64,000 nucleotides of DNA, taken from positions 130,743,435 to 130,807,434 of the forward strand of contig NC_061118.1 in the NCBI RefSeq assembly GCF_002878395.1, in the 5' to 3' direction. The notes below the pieces were generated by a model. It saw only the letters and a list, made by a program, of their open reading frames with translations, ran no database searches and was not told the DNA's origin. Below are positions 13,311 to 25,847 of the stretch, in pieces. This DNA comes from Capsicum annuum (lineage: Eukaryota; Streptophyta; Magnoliopsida; Solanales; Solanaceae). A program made the translations under genes and the position numbers. The number at the start of each line of letters is the position of its first letter. Position 1 is the stretch's first letter.

Positions 13311-13523
13311 GATTAACAACCTTGTATCATCTATTCAGGACAGAAAAGAGTCAAATAATGTACTTGAGGATCATAGAAATATGGAAACCCAACAAGGAAT
13401 CAAGAAAAGAGTTTCATAAAAATGTTGTGTAGCCTCTCAAAGATAGGTTACAAATGTCTCCACACCGATCTGCAGGACTCTACTAGACACTTAGTTCTTA
13501 TATCAATACATAGATAAACCTAG

Positions 13524-13535
13524 TCTTTGATATTA
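13524..13535 (-). other. degenerate tRNA-Met-type primer binding site of element A
   Basis: On the minus strand, three bases after the LTR end, the sequence is TAATATCAAAGA. It matches the plant initiator tRNA-Met primer site TGGTATCAGAGC at 8 of 12 positions, and three of the four changes are G to A. The following ctaggttt also fits the usual context. Its position right after the LTR end supports the LTR boundary at 13539. Confidence 0.7.
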
Positions 13536-13538
13536 AAT

Positions 13539-16237
13539 TGTCATGACCCAATTTTTCAGGTCATGATGGCACCATCTATAACCCACTATTAGGTAAGATG
13601 ACCCCATAGTCTGAAACTACTAGTAACCGACTACCAATAGAAAGGAAGGAAGAATGCATAATAAATAACATAAAAGACAAACACATAAGATAGCCCCAAA
13701 ACTAGGTAGAATTAGTACAAGAGCTTTTAATGTAATAAGATTACATAATAAAGTACTAAATGAATATACTGATATAAACCATCTCTGAATGCAACATAAA
13801 AATTAGTCTAGTACATAAGACAGAGAACAGAAATACTCCAAATGCCAGGAGCTCACCCTATGTATTCGAACTATAGCTGCTCCACACAATACACACAACA
13901 ATGGCGAAAACCCATACTATAATCTGCTGTCTACAAAAGTGTAGTATGTGTACCAAACATATGGTACTTAGTAGGCAATTATCGATTGAGTTCCAAAGAT
14001 AAGACAAAAATACATAACATGCTAACAAGAATGTAAACTATGCTCAATATCCATGAAAACTAACATAGTAAAACTAAAGAGGCAATAGGGATAAACTAGC
14101 CTATTCCAACCAAAATCCAAGTCTTAAGCACTATATTATATATCAGTAGCCAATATACAAATAAAGATCAAATGAAGGATATACATAGTAATATACAAGA
14201 CTAAGGAATGGATATACAACATGAACAATGAAGAAATGAAGGAATGTATAGCAATTCCATAACTACACATAGACAGATATACATACATATATATATATCT
14301 ACCATAACAAGGCTAACTCAAAGGTACAAACTAAGTAGTCATATTGGCATCTTAAGGCCTCATAATCATGGTAAAAACTAGTTCTAACATAATCAGGGTC
14401 TAAACCATATTGCCTAACCACGGGATGATCATGCGTAATAATATAATCATAAGAATAAGGAATTAGAATCATACCTTGAATATCAAACTAGTCCAATAAT
14501 CAACTTGTCATGAACTAACCATAATAATTACAATAATAATGTAAAGTAACCATCTATCCCGAACAAGATCTAACTGGGCCTTTCATAAACCATCGCTGAC
14601 ATAGGCTTGGACGGTTCAACCAACATTCATTAAACAACAATCAGAGCCTATACCTATGCAACCCCTCATAAGGATTATAAATACAAGCACCACACAATAT
14701 ACTACAAGTAGCACTCATACCTATGTCTATGCAACCCCCCATAAGGCAGATAGATATAGGGCATACTGGTGATAGGCAATACAATTACAACCTTTGACAC
14801 AATAATACATATCAAACATAACCATAACATCATAATTAAAGAAAATCATCACAATCCACCAAGTCATCTAGAAACCTTATACTAAAGGTTCATTAGTCTC
14901 AACTATGCCTAACTATCTAAGGTAATAAGATCATAAAAGCATAATAATTATTTCACGTTAAAGGTTGATTCACCCATCTAATCCCCAAACTCATAATATA
15001 GGCTAAGCCATGGTGTTCTACCCATAATAACATCCTAACATATCTATCTAATATACAACATATATCAAACATTATATCAAGAAGAAGAGTAGATAGAAAC
15101 CTACTTCGATGCCAAATCGCAACCCTTGAATTCTCTGCAAATCATCCATATTCTCTCTATAATCCTAAAATTCCATCACACTATCAAATTAGTATCTTAA
15201 ATATTATTAGGATTATAACAAAGCCTAGATTTCTATAATAAGAGTTGGGTTAATTTTGGGTCAAGAACGAGCTTGTGGGAGCTGCAAATAGAATTCAAAT
15301 TAAATCCATCATAGGGTCCCTCGAAGGACAAGGAATGTGTGCTCAAAAGTTGAGCATAAATCGTGTCTCAAATAAACCCTCAAAATTTAAGAATTTAAAA
15401 CCTAATTTCTAAGAATTTTACCAAGAATTCGGATGGAAATTAAAGAAAAAATTAATGGGAAAATGGCCAAGAAAAGTTGGGTTAGTTTACCTTAATTTTT
15501 TTGGATGATTTTCCACTTTTTTCTCTCTTTGAGCTCTTAACTTGGTGTAAAAATGGTGGAAGAATCGATTGAAAATTGGGTGGACAAAAGGGAATTTAAA
15601 GCCACCAGGTGTCGCTTAAGTGACCACTTTGTCGCTTAAGTGATCTGGCAAGGTCGATGGATACCGTCGCTCAAGCGACTAGTAGACATCGATATGTACT
15701 TAAGCAGACACAATCATAGCTTAAGCAGCCATTGACCAAATGGTCAATGTCGCTTAAGTAACTCCATGTAGAGTATGCGATGACCGCCTAAGCGGTCACA
15801 TCAATGACCTGATACACCACATTTGCTAAGTCAGAAACAGACTTTAACTGAGTGTTATGGATTTGCTCGAAACCCCGTGAAAGCAAAAAAAATATGCTAC
15901 TATACCAAATTCGATGTTCTAAACTCAATAGAACCCAAGATGAGTTCGGAAGCCTAGGGACCTTAACCAAGTATCCCCTAGCCTAAAATTAGTGTTCCAT
16001 AGCTAATGGCGCTCTCAAAATTCTCATACAAGGTCATGTACTAGGAGTTTTGATCCGAGACCAAACCCTAAACAATAAAAGCTCCAAAATAAAGAAAATA
16101 GCCCAAAATCCAAATAAATGGTCCGATAATTGAACCAATAGTTCTAACAAGTCATAAATAACATATAGCTACTTCAGGAAGGCTCAAAATACTAGAAATA
16201 CATGCATATCAAGGAAATGGCCTGAATAGTCATTGTA
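13539..16237 (-). repeat. 5' LTR of element A (about 2.7 kb)
   Basis: On the minus strand the LTR starts at 16237 (TACAATGAC, a mutated TGTAATGAC) and ends at 13539 with ...TGGGTCATGACA. It aligns with 1-3161 from 14389 onward. It contains the CTTAAGCG palindrome cluster at 15610-15800 and the tgagctcctg...ttggagt phrase near 13850 that often lies near the transcript end in this LTR family. Right of 16237 the sequence switches abruptly to an Athila-type pol fragment, which was the insertion target. Confidence 0.82.
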
Positions 16238-16239
16238 TT

Positions 16240-17000
16240 TTCATCCCCTTTTCAATCCTTGAACTCAAAGTCGAATTCCTGCAACAGAAGTACCCATCTA
16301 ATCAACCTTGGCTTTAAATCTTTCTTGTTCATAAGATATATAAGATCTGCATAGTCATTATGCATAAGGAATTTTGTGATAATCAAGTGAGATGGAAATT
16401 TCTCAAATGTACAAACAACAACAAACAACTCTTGTTCTACCACAGTGTAATTCTTCTGAGTAGGATTAAGCATTTTGCTAGTATAGTAGATTTAATATAG
16501 TACCACACCACTACCATCGTACGTAACCTCAAATGAAAAAGCCCAATTAGGAGAACAATGATGGGGACTGAAATCAACCTTTCTTTCAGATGCTCGAACG
16601 CTTTTAGAAATGCCTCATCAAACATAAATTTTACATCTTTCTCCAACAACTTGCACAATGGATTCACAATTATAGAGAAGTCCCTAATAAATCATGTTTA
16701 GAAATATGCATTTTTCGAAAAACTACAAACGCCCTTCAAAGAAATTGGTGGAGGTAATTTCTCAATCACCTTAATCTTTGCCTTATCAACCTTAATCCCC
16801 TTATTAGAAATGTTATGATTGAGTACTATTACTTCTCAGAATATTGATAAGATATGCCAAAAAATCATTAAATGAGTCACCCACAACTAAAAAGTCATCC
16901 ATAAAAACCTCAATAGTGTTCTCCATATGTCAGAAAAGATGGACATCATACAACACTGAATAGTGAAAAGATGTAAATTGGTAGACCTAAAAAAGTTCCA
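16240..17000 (-). pseudogene. Athila-type Ty3/gypsy RT-RNase H fragment
   Basis: Minus-strand remnant of a gypsy reverse transcriptase and RNase H, the enzymes that copy element RNA into DNA. From right to left it shows the catalytic FMDD box (16894-16905, followed by FLVVGDSF) and a VDKAK/KVIEKLP-type segment. Next comes PLCKLLEKDVKF, and then an RNase H stretch with NYTVVEQELFVVV, HNDYADLIYL and KPRLIRWVLLLQEFD. These phrases match Athila-group polyproteins such as the one at 48-51 kb here. Several frameshifts and stops are present. It ends at 16237, where the 5' LTR of element A starts, so this is the older insertion. Confidence 0.85.
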
Positions 17001-18019
17001 CTCGTAAAATCCTGTGAAATCAATATTTTTGATCATTAGTTCAATTAATACACAAATTATAAATAGTAAAAAGATGTAAATTGCTCGACCTTAAAATAAA
17101 GAGCAATCTTTTCAAAATCATTATAGTCGAGGAATGCTAAATAATTAAAAAAAAGATAATAGTTAAGTAATAAAAAACCAACATAATGTTGTGTATCCTT
17201 AGAAGCCAGAGAAAGAAAAAGAGCTGACCATTATTAATTTCATCTAGCAAAAAAACAAAGGCTTACCAACGAATTAAACTAAAAAGTGAATAAACAAGTA
17301 ATTCCCAATTCACATTAATACTTTATCTGAGATAAATTCACAAAAAGTTAAAATGGATTTGCACTGATCAATGGACACACATAATCTATAGCAATATTGA
17401 GACTCATTTGGTGTTTCTAAATGTAAAGAAAAGATTAACCTGCTATGACTATAAAGAAGATTCTTACATGTGATTGAGAAGCCTCAAATCACATAACATG
17501 TAAAGTTTTTTAATATATGGGTTACATTGTCTCTATGCCCTAATTGAGGAATTTTTTATTTAGCAGTGCACATTATTATAAATTAATATATGTATGGTTG
17601 AAAAAATAGAGTTAGCAAAAGTGAAACTAAGAAGTCACCGATGAAAATGAATTAGAAGAACATCAAAATCAAACATTCAAAATAAATAAATAAAAGATGA
17701 ACAAAATAATAAAAAAAAAAATAAAGAAGAAAATACCCTTACCAGAGAGTGAAAAAGCCAGAGAAAAAGTAGAGAGTAAGAATGGAGAGAAGGACCATAA
17801 AATTTGCTTGTAAAAATTAACAAACAAGTAAATGGTGTGTATTAAATGGAGGACACATTAGAACCAGGTGCTGTGAAAGATATGGAGTGTTGTGTACTTT
17901 CAAACAAAATTATCAAAATGTCATGACAACTATAATATTAAAATAGTCTCATTCGTCGTCCACCTAAAGATTCACTCGTTACATAGTAGTAAAATGGAGT
18001 GAATCATTATATACTTTTC
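17001..18019. other. AT-rich non-coding stretch
   Basis: I see no coding, LTR boundary or RNA gene here. It contains A-rich runs (17690-17740) and direct copies of a short agatgtaaattg phrase at 16971 and 17065. It may hold decayed upstream sequence of the Athila fragment. Confidence 0.4.
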
Positions 18020-21000
18020 ATGCATATCATTTACTCTCCACATGATATACTTAAGTATTATATATTTCATACATCCTCGAATACTCAACATATCTTTTGT
18101 ATTGCATCCTATCATGATGTAGGTTTTAGTACGCCCTCATACTTGGTGCAGGCCACCCTACCCCTTTTCTCCCCGCACGGAGTTAACGCATTCATGAAAG
18201 GTCAAGTCTTTGACCTTCGCGATCACGAGCCTCCTCTTGTGTTCATGATAAAAGTTCAGTCGAACCTGGTCCAGTTTATTCTTCGCGTTCACGATGGCCT
18301 TCTCCAGTTATTTATTATGATTGTGGTCAGTTCTTCGCATTTGCAATAAATAATTTCTCAGTCTATCGCAAACGCGGCCAAAGGGTCTTGCGTACGAAAT
18401 GAGTAATCCCTGAATTTATATATTGTTGTCTTCCCAAAAAATCCATCATATTTCTAACCCTTATCCACCATTATTGAACTTGTAAACTCAAGAACTTGAG
18501 GGATATTATTAATGGGAGCTGCAATTGAGTCGGTGATACATTAGTGATTATTCACCCATCATTATTCCATAAGTTTCTACTTTAATTCTTCATTAAATTC
18601 TTGATTTCACCCTTGTTTTCCCTTAACTCTTGGGGCTGATTTGAGACCCAATTGAGACTTTGTTTATTATCAATTTTTTAGCATGTATTCATTGTCCTTA
18701 GAGGGACCTCATGGGGATTCAAATTTGGAATTTTGTTAGCGGGACCCACAGGCCTATTTTTTTCCAATTTTGGTCTCGGAGTTTTATATAGCAATATGAG
18801 TATTAGTTTACTCTTATTAATGTGTAGTTTATAATTTTATAGCACAACAATATCTAGAGATCGTGGAGTGGGGACGAGTGGTTTGTAGATTGTTCAAGAT
18901 CTATGATTTGACATTGGGGGAGGCTTTGGTCTACCCTTCTCTGTAAGATTATGTACTATATTGATTGCATGCTATATGGGGGTTATAAGATAGGATTGAG
19001 GCTAGTTGTAGTATCATTTAGCCTATTTAGGGGAGGTAGCATAGAATCGTTAATTAAACCTAAGCCTAGAATACCCGTCATAGCTTTAGCATATTGTTAA
19101 GCTCGTTTAGTTATGTAAAAGACCTTAGGTTGGCATGTACAATCCTTAGTGTAGGAGTTAAGGTAGTACTTATCTTCTTCAATAATATTCTTCGATTAAA
19201 CACACCTGGTAGAATGATGTCTCTTGTTGATCTCGCTTTTGATTTCCTACGTATACTTATATACTCTTCATGTTCTATATATTACACTATTGGGCCCGAG
19301 ACCTTAGTTATGAGACCATGGACACCAAGCTAGTTCATTATGCCTTAAAGAAGTTGTGGTATAGTTTATAGATATTTTAGCTCTTGTATTTTGTTTGGTT
19401 TGATATTGGTGACAGCATGCATTTATTAGCTACTTTTTTATGCTTAGTTTAGCCAATAAGACCCCTTTATACCAGACTTCAGGCCCGTTTACCCTTAGGT
19501 TAGTATACAGTTCACTTCTAAGACTAAACTTAGCTCCTTTAGCACCTTGGTATGGGGTTGAGAAACCTTAGCCTAGGTTCGGTAGGTGTTGCCTTAGGTT
19601 GGGTTACTAGGGGATGGTAATGGATCCCATTGCCTTTTTTAGATAAAATATTTTGAATGACTTTTCTTTAGACTTAGATGGACTTATGACTGCTTCTTTA
19701 GGTTCTTACCTTGGTCTGGGTTGACTTAGTCTTGATAGCACACCTTTTTAACTTTATTAGCTTTGGGAAGGTAGTAGTTGATCTTTGACCGCTCAAAACT
19801 GAATTGTATAAATAAATTTGGTGATGGGTTTATGATCCCTAGACTACCACAATTTATGCCATGATTATGAGTTCCATTCGAGTTCGATAACTATTTATGG
19901 TTATGATTTGAGAGCTTTATTGCTCGATTATGGATTATTAGGCCTCTTGTTATTACCCTATAGCTCCAGTTTGAGCTAGACTATAGTTATTGTATATCTA
20001 TGGATCATCAGGCCTCTTTTTATTGACCTATGGTTCTAGTTTAAACCCATCTATTGTTATCGTACAGTTATGGATTATCTAGGCTCTTGTTATCATCCAC
20101 TGATTTTGGTTTGTTTCTTATTCTCGTTATCACTACTATTTTGAATTTGGTTTATAAAAGTCCTGGTTTGAGACTAACAATGTACATAGATATCTTGAGT
20201 CTCCTATGGGCCTCTATGTTTATGAGTCATAGTGCTGGAGGAAGATGGTCACCGTAGGTCTTGCCTTTGTAAGCTGTTGAGCTGGAGGACGTGTATACAC
20301 TTGTGTTGGATATGATACTTGGGTTATCTTGCTCCATCTAGGTCTTTTCATGGTTCTCATTCTTTTGCATTAATCGCTGATCACCGGCATAAATGTATGG
20401 TACTTGTATCTATCAGTCTTATGGAGAGTTGCATAAGTATAGGTGGTGCTTGTTGTTTGCTGAGTGAATGATTGTACCTTCCAAGATTATGGGGGCTCGA
20501 TTAGGCTATTACTTGTCAGGGATAGCTGGTTACACCATTTTTTGGTTATTATTGTATAGTTCATGGCAGGATGGTTATACACTGACATCAGAGGTTGTCG
20601 GTACGCTTCTAGACCTTTTTATCTTATTATGATAAGCTTTATGATATTCATATTTATGTTAGAGACTAATTATGCTAGAGTTAGCTCCCTTAGTTAGTTA
20701 TGAACCTCGAGATGTTAGGCCAATTCCCTTTTGTTAGCACTTTTGGATTTAGCTATTCTTATGATATATGTCTGGTTTCTTTTGTATTATCAGTATATGT
20801 ATATATATACCCTTTCTTTGTATTACTATTATATATCTCTTGTATATATCTTCCTTCATACCTCTATTATATATTGTATATCTCTTTCTTTACTATACTA
20901 TCGCACATTGACTGACTACTTACTGGTGTAGCTTCATCCCGGATTACTTGTAGGATATGATAGTTTATCTTTACTTCTCCTTTACATATTATTATGTCTC

Positions 21001-21518
21001 ATTTATTAGATATTCGTCTCTGATGTTATTCATACTCTATATGTTGTCAATACTTACATTGCCTTTGAAGCTTACTCGGCTGATGCGTACTGAGTACCTC
21101 GTATTGGTACTCATACTATACTTCTGCACCCTACAAATCATAGTACGAGTTCTAGCTGCTGAAGTGTGTATTGTGCGGAGATGTCATGAATCACAAATCT
21201 AAGGTGAGCTCCTGATGTTTGGAGTTGTTATTTCTCTCTCTCTTATTGTTTGAGTGATCTCTACTTTTCTATTTCAGAAATGACTTTGTATATATTTAAT
21301 CTATATTTTACTTTATACTCTTATTATATTAGAAACTTTTATACTGACTACACTAGGTTTTGGGGACATATTTATTTCATTCTTGTATTCCTTCTCTTTT
21401 CATGTAATATTGCTTCTGTTTTCTTTTATTGCTACTAGTTGTTTAGAATTAAGGGTTGGTTTACCTACTAGTGGGTTATGGTAGGTGTCATCATGACCTG
21501 AGAAATCTGTTAGTGACA
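18020..21518 (+). repeat. plus-strand Ty3/gypsy LTR (solo or truncated), related to LTR A
   Basis: The right end, tgggttatggtaggtgtc then atcatgacctgag then tagtgaca at 21518, is the plus-strand counterpart of the LTR A end. The stretch around 18640-18770 (gatttgagacccaattgag, cattgtccttagagggacc, gggacccacaggcc) corresponds to LTR A positions 2050-2210 in reverse. CpG-bearing phrases ttcgcgatcacgag and ttcgcgttcacgatgg lie at 18215-18300. No primer site follows the end and no partner LTR is in the window, so it is a solo LTR or a truncated element. The left edge is approximate. Confidence 0.65.
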
Positions 21519-22529
21519 ACTTTTCCCTTTCTTATAAATTTAGCTTGACAGCAGGGTAAAAACAATAACACAACACATATTCAACTAATGACCTAATAGT
21601 ATCAAGGATTATAACCTAATCTCAAAACCAAAAGGTCAAATTCATGATAATTCCCTCATTCTATTGGTTTTTTACCTTTATTGCATCTTAATTCTACCAA
21701 TTTCATGATTAAAATGATGAATTCCAGTATGCAGTCATAATCTATCTACCTTTAACCAAAATCTAAGGGTTTCGCCCTATTTTCACTAAATTATACTGGA
21801 ATTTCCACCTAGATCAGGTCAATCCCCCCCCCCCCCCCCCCCAACCCCAAAAAAAAAGAATCAAACTTTAGTTACTCTAAGGATAATTCTTTGAAAAATT
21901 AGTTAAACAGGTAGAATTACTTACATCAACGAAGGATTTTGGTATAAAATAAGTTGAAAACACCTAAAAGTCACCTCTCCCAGCTCTGGAATGTATTTGG
22001 AATGAAAAATACGTTTTGATCTATTTTTTGCATTAAATAACACCCGTCTTGTTATAATGGGGGGATCTCGCTATAGCGACATCGCTATAGTGGGATTCTC
22101 CCTCTATGGCAGAATTGACCAGCTCGAACTCCCACTATAGCGGGCCTGTGATAGCGGCCTGCCTTCCGCTATAACAACCTAGATGGCGAAAGGTCTAACT
22201 ACCCCAGAAATTTACCCATCGCACAACACACTTTCAGGTATTAACATCTCAAACTATCTTCTTTATGTCAAACACGATATCCAGAGTTTTACTAACCTAA
22301 ATTCAATTTCAAAAGTTTTGACAAACTCCTTAAAGTGTTAGCTATCATAAAATGATCTCACATTATTTAAAGATCAACATATTCATTCCCGAACTATTCT
22401 AGTCCATACCACACTTGAATTTCATCTAAGACTAGATCAACCTGGAATTTCTAACTCTATATTTGAGAAAATCTTAACTCGGATTTTGACACGCTAAACT
22501 ACATCATAACGATGAAAAGGGTCATTACA
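21519..22529 (-). repeat. minus-strand Ty3/gypsy LTR fragment (U3 side)
   Basis: On the minus strand it begins at 22529 with TGTAATGACCCTTTTC, a canonical LTR start for this superfamily. It runs left until the plus-strand LTR ends at 21518. It includes palindromic phrases built on GCTATAGCG, among them the perfect 12-bp palindrome TCGCTATAGCGA at 22068-22079 and several gctatag/cgctata variants at 22083-22175. No polypurine tract lies outside the start, which fits a 5' LTR or a solo fragment. Confidence 0.65.
21824..21842. repeat. poly-C tract (19 C)
   Basis: A run of 19 cytosines is followed by aacccc and a 9-A run, all inside the minus-strand LTR fragment. The length may not be reliable because homopolymers are a sequencing weak point. 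Confidence 0.9.
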
Positions 22530-22789
22530 ATCGAACAACAGAAAAAGGCAAACTTAAGAACTCAATATATGATTTTCATCAAACACTTAAAATTTGGCAT
22601 AATGATCTTAAACACTATATTCTCTTTTGTGAATTTCAAAAATCTACTAAAATATGATGACTTTTTATTCATTACTCTTTGAGATGATCTATATCACGAC
22701 ATTTTCATTACTGATTCTAACTCATCTCATGCCTAAATTATTATTACATTACTTGGTGATGAATTCTCCATTAAGAGCTTAGTCTCTTG
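22530..22789. other. AT-rich stretch upstream of the copia remnant
   Basis: No recognisable feature. It may contain RT sequence of the following copia element, decayed beyond recognition. Confidence 0.35.
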
Positions 22790-23671
22790 TGTTTTTTCCT
22801 TGACATTAAAGTCTTATAATATTTTCTGGCTTAATTCCCATCAAAGAAGCTCCATTACTGATATTCTAAAGAGATTTCACATATTAAGTATAAGTAATGT
22901 TAGTACTCTTATGTCAACTAGTGAACCTCTGTCATCGAATGATGATTCATCGTATATGAATGCTAAGTTATTCTTATCCAGTTCAGAAATACCATGATAA
23001 AAGGAACATAGGAGATTGTCGCAAGGTATTTGACCAAATAGGATCGGTCAGTTGCTATATCATATCATTAGTTCCAAATAATATTTAACATTTGTCTAGA
23101 TATATATTTTACGCAGAATAAACTTGTTTAATTTTAGCATAGACCAAGCATGAAATATTGATTAGCAGCCAAAAAATTTCTTGACTATGACAAGATACAA
23201 TTACTCATGGTCTTTATGTTACACCTATTATTTTATTAATGTTGCTCACTTGTTCACATGCTAGATGAGGTGTTAGGCAATCAACTTTTAATTATATTGT
23301 ATCGACAAAAATTTAATGGTGCTCTAAAAAGTTATCAACAATAGCAAAATCGTCTTGAGACAAAATATAGAATTGTCTTTCCTATTGTAGCTGAACTTAT
23401 TCGATCATAAAGTTCCTCCAGAAATGATATGTTCCCATGTCCCCAACAAAGCACTATGTGATACGATTAATGTAATTCATTTAAGCTCAAAATCAGTCTT
23501 TCTCAACTTGATGAAATATGTGGTCATCTATTTCCATTTTATTCATGATCAAGTGAAAGAAATAAGCTTTTAGTTAGTTAAATACCTATTGAACATGATT
23601 TACATATGCATTATACAAATGATTCTCTGAACAATTTATTCACAAGCTTGGTCTCAAGAAATTGAGCTTAT
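22790..23671 (+). pseudogene. Ty1/copia RT-RNase H 3' remnant
   Basis: Plus-strand end of a copia polyprotein, identified by ordered motifs across several frames. TDILKRFHI followed by VSTLMSTSEPLSSND (about 22855-22945) corresponds to the RT-RNase H linker. A YLTK/DRSVA segment near 23025-23050 follows. WCSKKLSTIAKSS (about 23320-23360) is the classic RNase H WSSKKQ.TVA.SS region. The closing HFVRDQV-like segment lies near 23525-23555. Many stops and frameshifts are present. It ends at a polypurine tract and an LTR start (23672-23682), which confirms the orientation. Confidence 0.7.
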
Positions 23672-23947
23672 TTAGAGGGAGTGTGATAATAATAAATTCT
23701 TTTAATCTAATTAGATTTATGTATTTAATTTGTAACACACTTATATTGTTCTTATCTTCAGTACTCTCCTTCTCTATACTTTATAATTATTATCCTCTTA
23801 AATATACCACGTTTGGTTATAAGGTATTTCCTAAAAAAGATTATTTTTTCGTGAATATACCACTATTATCAAACTAGTTAGCAGACAATAACTAATTTTA
23901 TTTTGGGTGCCTCAAAAAAGTTGGATGAGCAAACAGATACCTAATAT
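23672..23947 (+). repeat. polypurine tract and 3' LTR start of the copia remnant
   Basis: A purine run (ttagagggag, 23672-23681) directly precedes tgtgataataat at 23682, matching the usual gagggggagTGT... junction of plant copia elements. The LTR then runs right into AT-rich sequence and I cannot find its end before the miniature element that begins at 23948. Confidence 0.55.
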
Positions 23948-24374
23948 TGTTGTGTTCGAAATTGAGAACGCGTCATGTGAACCTTATAATTGTAAATCAT
24001 GTACACGATAATTAAAATGACACATAAGACTATAAAAAAAAATATTATTAATAGATTTTAACCAACTGGCCGACATATGAAAAAGTAATATAATACTGAA
24101 AAAACATAAAACCTGTTTGAGAGAAAATCTCTCCCAAAAAAAAACTCTTTTAATGACTACATTGTGAATGCTATTATGTTGTGGTATGAGAAGAGGCGAC
24201 TTCTATCTACAGAGGTCCAAAACATTTCCTCCAAGAAAAAGGTTAGCCAAATATGGAAGAGATTTATATTTTCCTTTTAGGAAAAGTAAAAGTAAATGGT
24301 ATTACTTTTATTTTTCTTCCAAGAAAAACTAAAACTTAAATTTGGTAAGAAAATTAGGACAAAAACTTAATAAC
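23948..24374 (-). repeat. 3' LTR of the miniature element
   Basis: Aligns with 24731-25175 almost end to end. Shared phrases are gacacataagactataaaa, gagagaaaatctctccca and gaggtccaaaacatttcc. It lacks the atgaaatagtcaagt duplication seen in the right copy. Confidence 0.88.
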
Positions 24375-24730
24375 TCTCCCCCTTTTGGCTTCATTTCTTT
24401 ACCTGATCCACTTTCTTCACAAACATGACTTTTCTTCTTCACATAATCTCCATCACTAGTGCTTGAAATGTTAAAAATAGAGCTTTTGGGTTAGCAATAT
24501 ATGAGTCATTTTGGGTTAAAAATATTGGAGTCCTTTGAAGGGTAAAAGTGAGTTTTATCTTTTAAATATAGCAACAGGATTATTGAAAATTGTCTCCACA
24601 TGTAGTATTTTGGACTCTTTTTTTTATTATTAAAAAAAAACTTCTTTATCTTTTAGTTGGATGCAACTTTAATCTTGACATGTCTTCAATTTGAACCATC
24701 AGATCTTTGAATCATAGTTCCGATACCACT

Positions 24731-25175
24731 TGTTATTTTTTTAAATCGAGAAAGCGTCATGCGGAAGCTTATAGTGACAACTCATGTAGACAATGATTCA
24801 GATGACACATAAGACTATAAAAAAGATAGATTATTGATAGGGTTTGACCAATTGACCTACATATGAAAACCTAATATAATGTGGAAAAAACATAAGATCT
24901 ATTTGAGAGAAAATCTCTCCCAAAATAAAATTCTTTTAATGACTATATTATGGATATTATTGTGTTATGATATAAAAAGAGGCGACTTTCATTTATAGAG
25001 GTCCAAAACATTTCCTCCAAGAAAGAGATAGTCAAGTATGAAATAGTCAAGTATGAAAGAGTTTTATATTTTTCTTTTCGGAAAAGTAAAAGTAATTATA
25101 GTATTACTTTTATTTTCATTTCAAGAAAAAGTAAAACTTAAATTTGACAGAAAAATCAAAGCAAAAACTCTAACA
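24731..25175 (-). repeat. 5' LTR of the miniature element
   Basis: Partner of 23948-24374. On the minus strand it starts TGTTAGAGTT at 25175 and ends AACA at 24731, next to the primer-site-like sequence. It holds a short tandem duplication (agtcaagtatgaaatagtca) at about 25030-25050. Confidence 0.88.
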
Positions 25176-25581
25176 AATACTACAATCAATCAATATATAT
25201 ATATATATATATATATAAATATATAAAGGAGAAACACAGAGGAGGTGATGTGGCACCTCTCTATGATCTCCATTGCTATTTATCTTTTTGTGGATTTTTT
25301 GACAATTTTCTTATTTTTTTATTGCATAAAAATGAATATTACAATTACTACTCATCCACTTATTCCTATACTTCAATGTAAGAGTTTAAATATCTTAAAA
25401 TTTCTTTAAAACTCTAATACTCTATAATTAATTTTTAAGTTTTTTTTTTTCTTTGGCTTTTCATTTTTCAATATGCTTTTAAATGAATATGCATGTAATG
25501 TAACTTTCCCCTTATAAATAGAGTGCATTTCATGATCTTTTGATATCATTTGTCTTTATCATAAACGGACAAATCCGTAGA

Positions 25582-25847
25582 GTTGATGTTAAAGATGGTG
25601 GAATACAAGAAAGGTATTACAAATTATTTTAGAATTTTGTAGTTTTAGTTTTCTATGTAAAAGTTAAACAACAAATACGTTTACTCTCTTTTACTATTTG
25701 TAAGTGTCATGTATGTTGATGTTAAAGATAGTTGAATACAACAAAGATATTACAAATTATTTTAGAATTTTGTAGTCTTAGTTTTCTATTTAAAGATTAA
25801 ACAACAAATACATTTATTCTCTTTTACCTGTTGTAAGTGTGATGTAT
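25582..25847. repeat. 133-bp tandem duplication
   Basis: The unit gttgatgttaaagat...gtaagtgt-atgtat starts at 25582 and again at 25715. The two copies differ by scattered point changes and small indels. No coding is seen. Confidence 0.85.

Larger units (their letters stand above)
1..16237 (-). mobile_element. Ty3/gypsy LTR retrotransposon A (Del/Tekay-like), interrupted by nested element B
   Basis: Positions 1 onward and 14389 onward are diverged direct copies, which marks two LTRs of one minus-strand element. The right copy (13539-16237) is the 5' LTR and the left copy (to 3161) is the 3' LTR, whose far end lies outside the window. A degenerate tRNA-Met-type primer site and a decayed gag follow the 5' LTR in the expected order. 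With element B (4186-10601) removed, the internal region is only about 4 kb and shows no protease, RT or integrase that I can recognise. It therefore looks like a non-autonomous or strongly deleted derivative. The target duplication cannot be checked because one end is missing. Confidence 0.8.
23948..25175 (-). mobile_element. miniature LTR retrotransposon (TRIM-like or deleted copia)
   Basis: Two direct repeats, 23948-24374 and 24731-25175, flank only about 356 bp. On the minus strand each LTR begins near TGTTAGAGTTTTTG and ends ...AACA. A primer-site-like TGGTATCGGAAC (24717-24728) follows the 5' LTR after two bases. A polypurine tract (ccaaaagggggagag, 24374-24388) directly precedes the 3' LTR. 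The flanks are AATAT (23943-23947) and AATAC (25176-25180), a target duplication with one change. The internal part has no ORF, so the element must depend on another element's enzymes. LTRs of about 430 bp are longer than classic TRIM LTRs, so a deleted copia is an equal possibility. Confidence 0.88.

Noticed and set aside
18013..18019. acttttc as a proven target duplication of the plus-strand LTR
   Set aside because: The base after it does not start a TG LTR end, and gypsy duplications are 5 bp. It could be chance.
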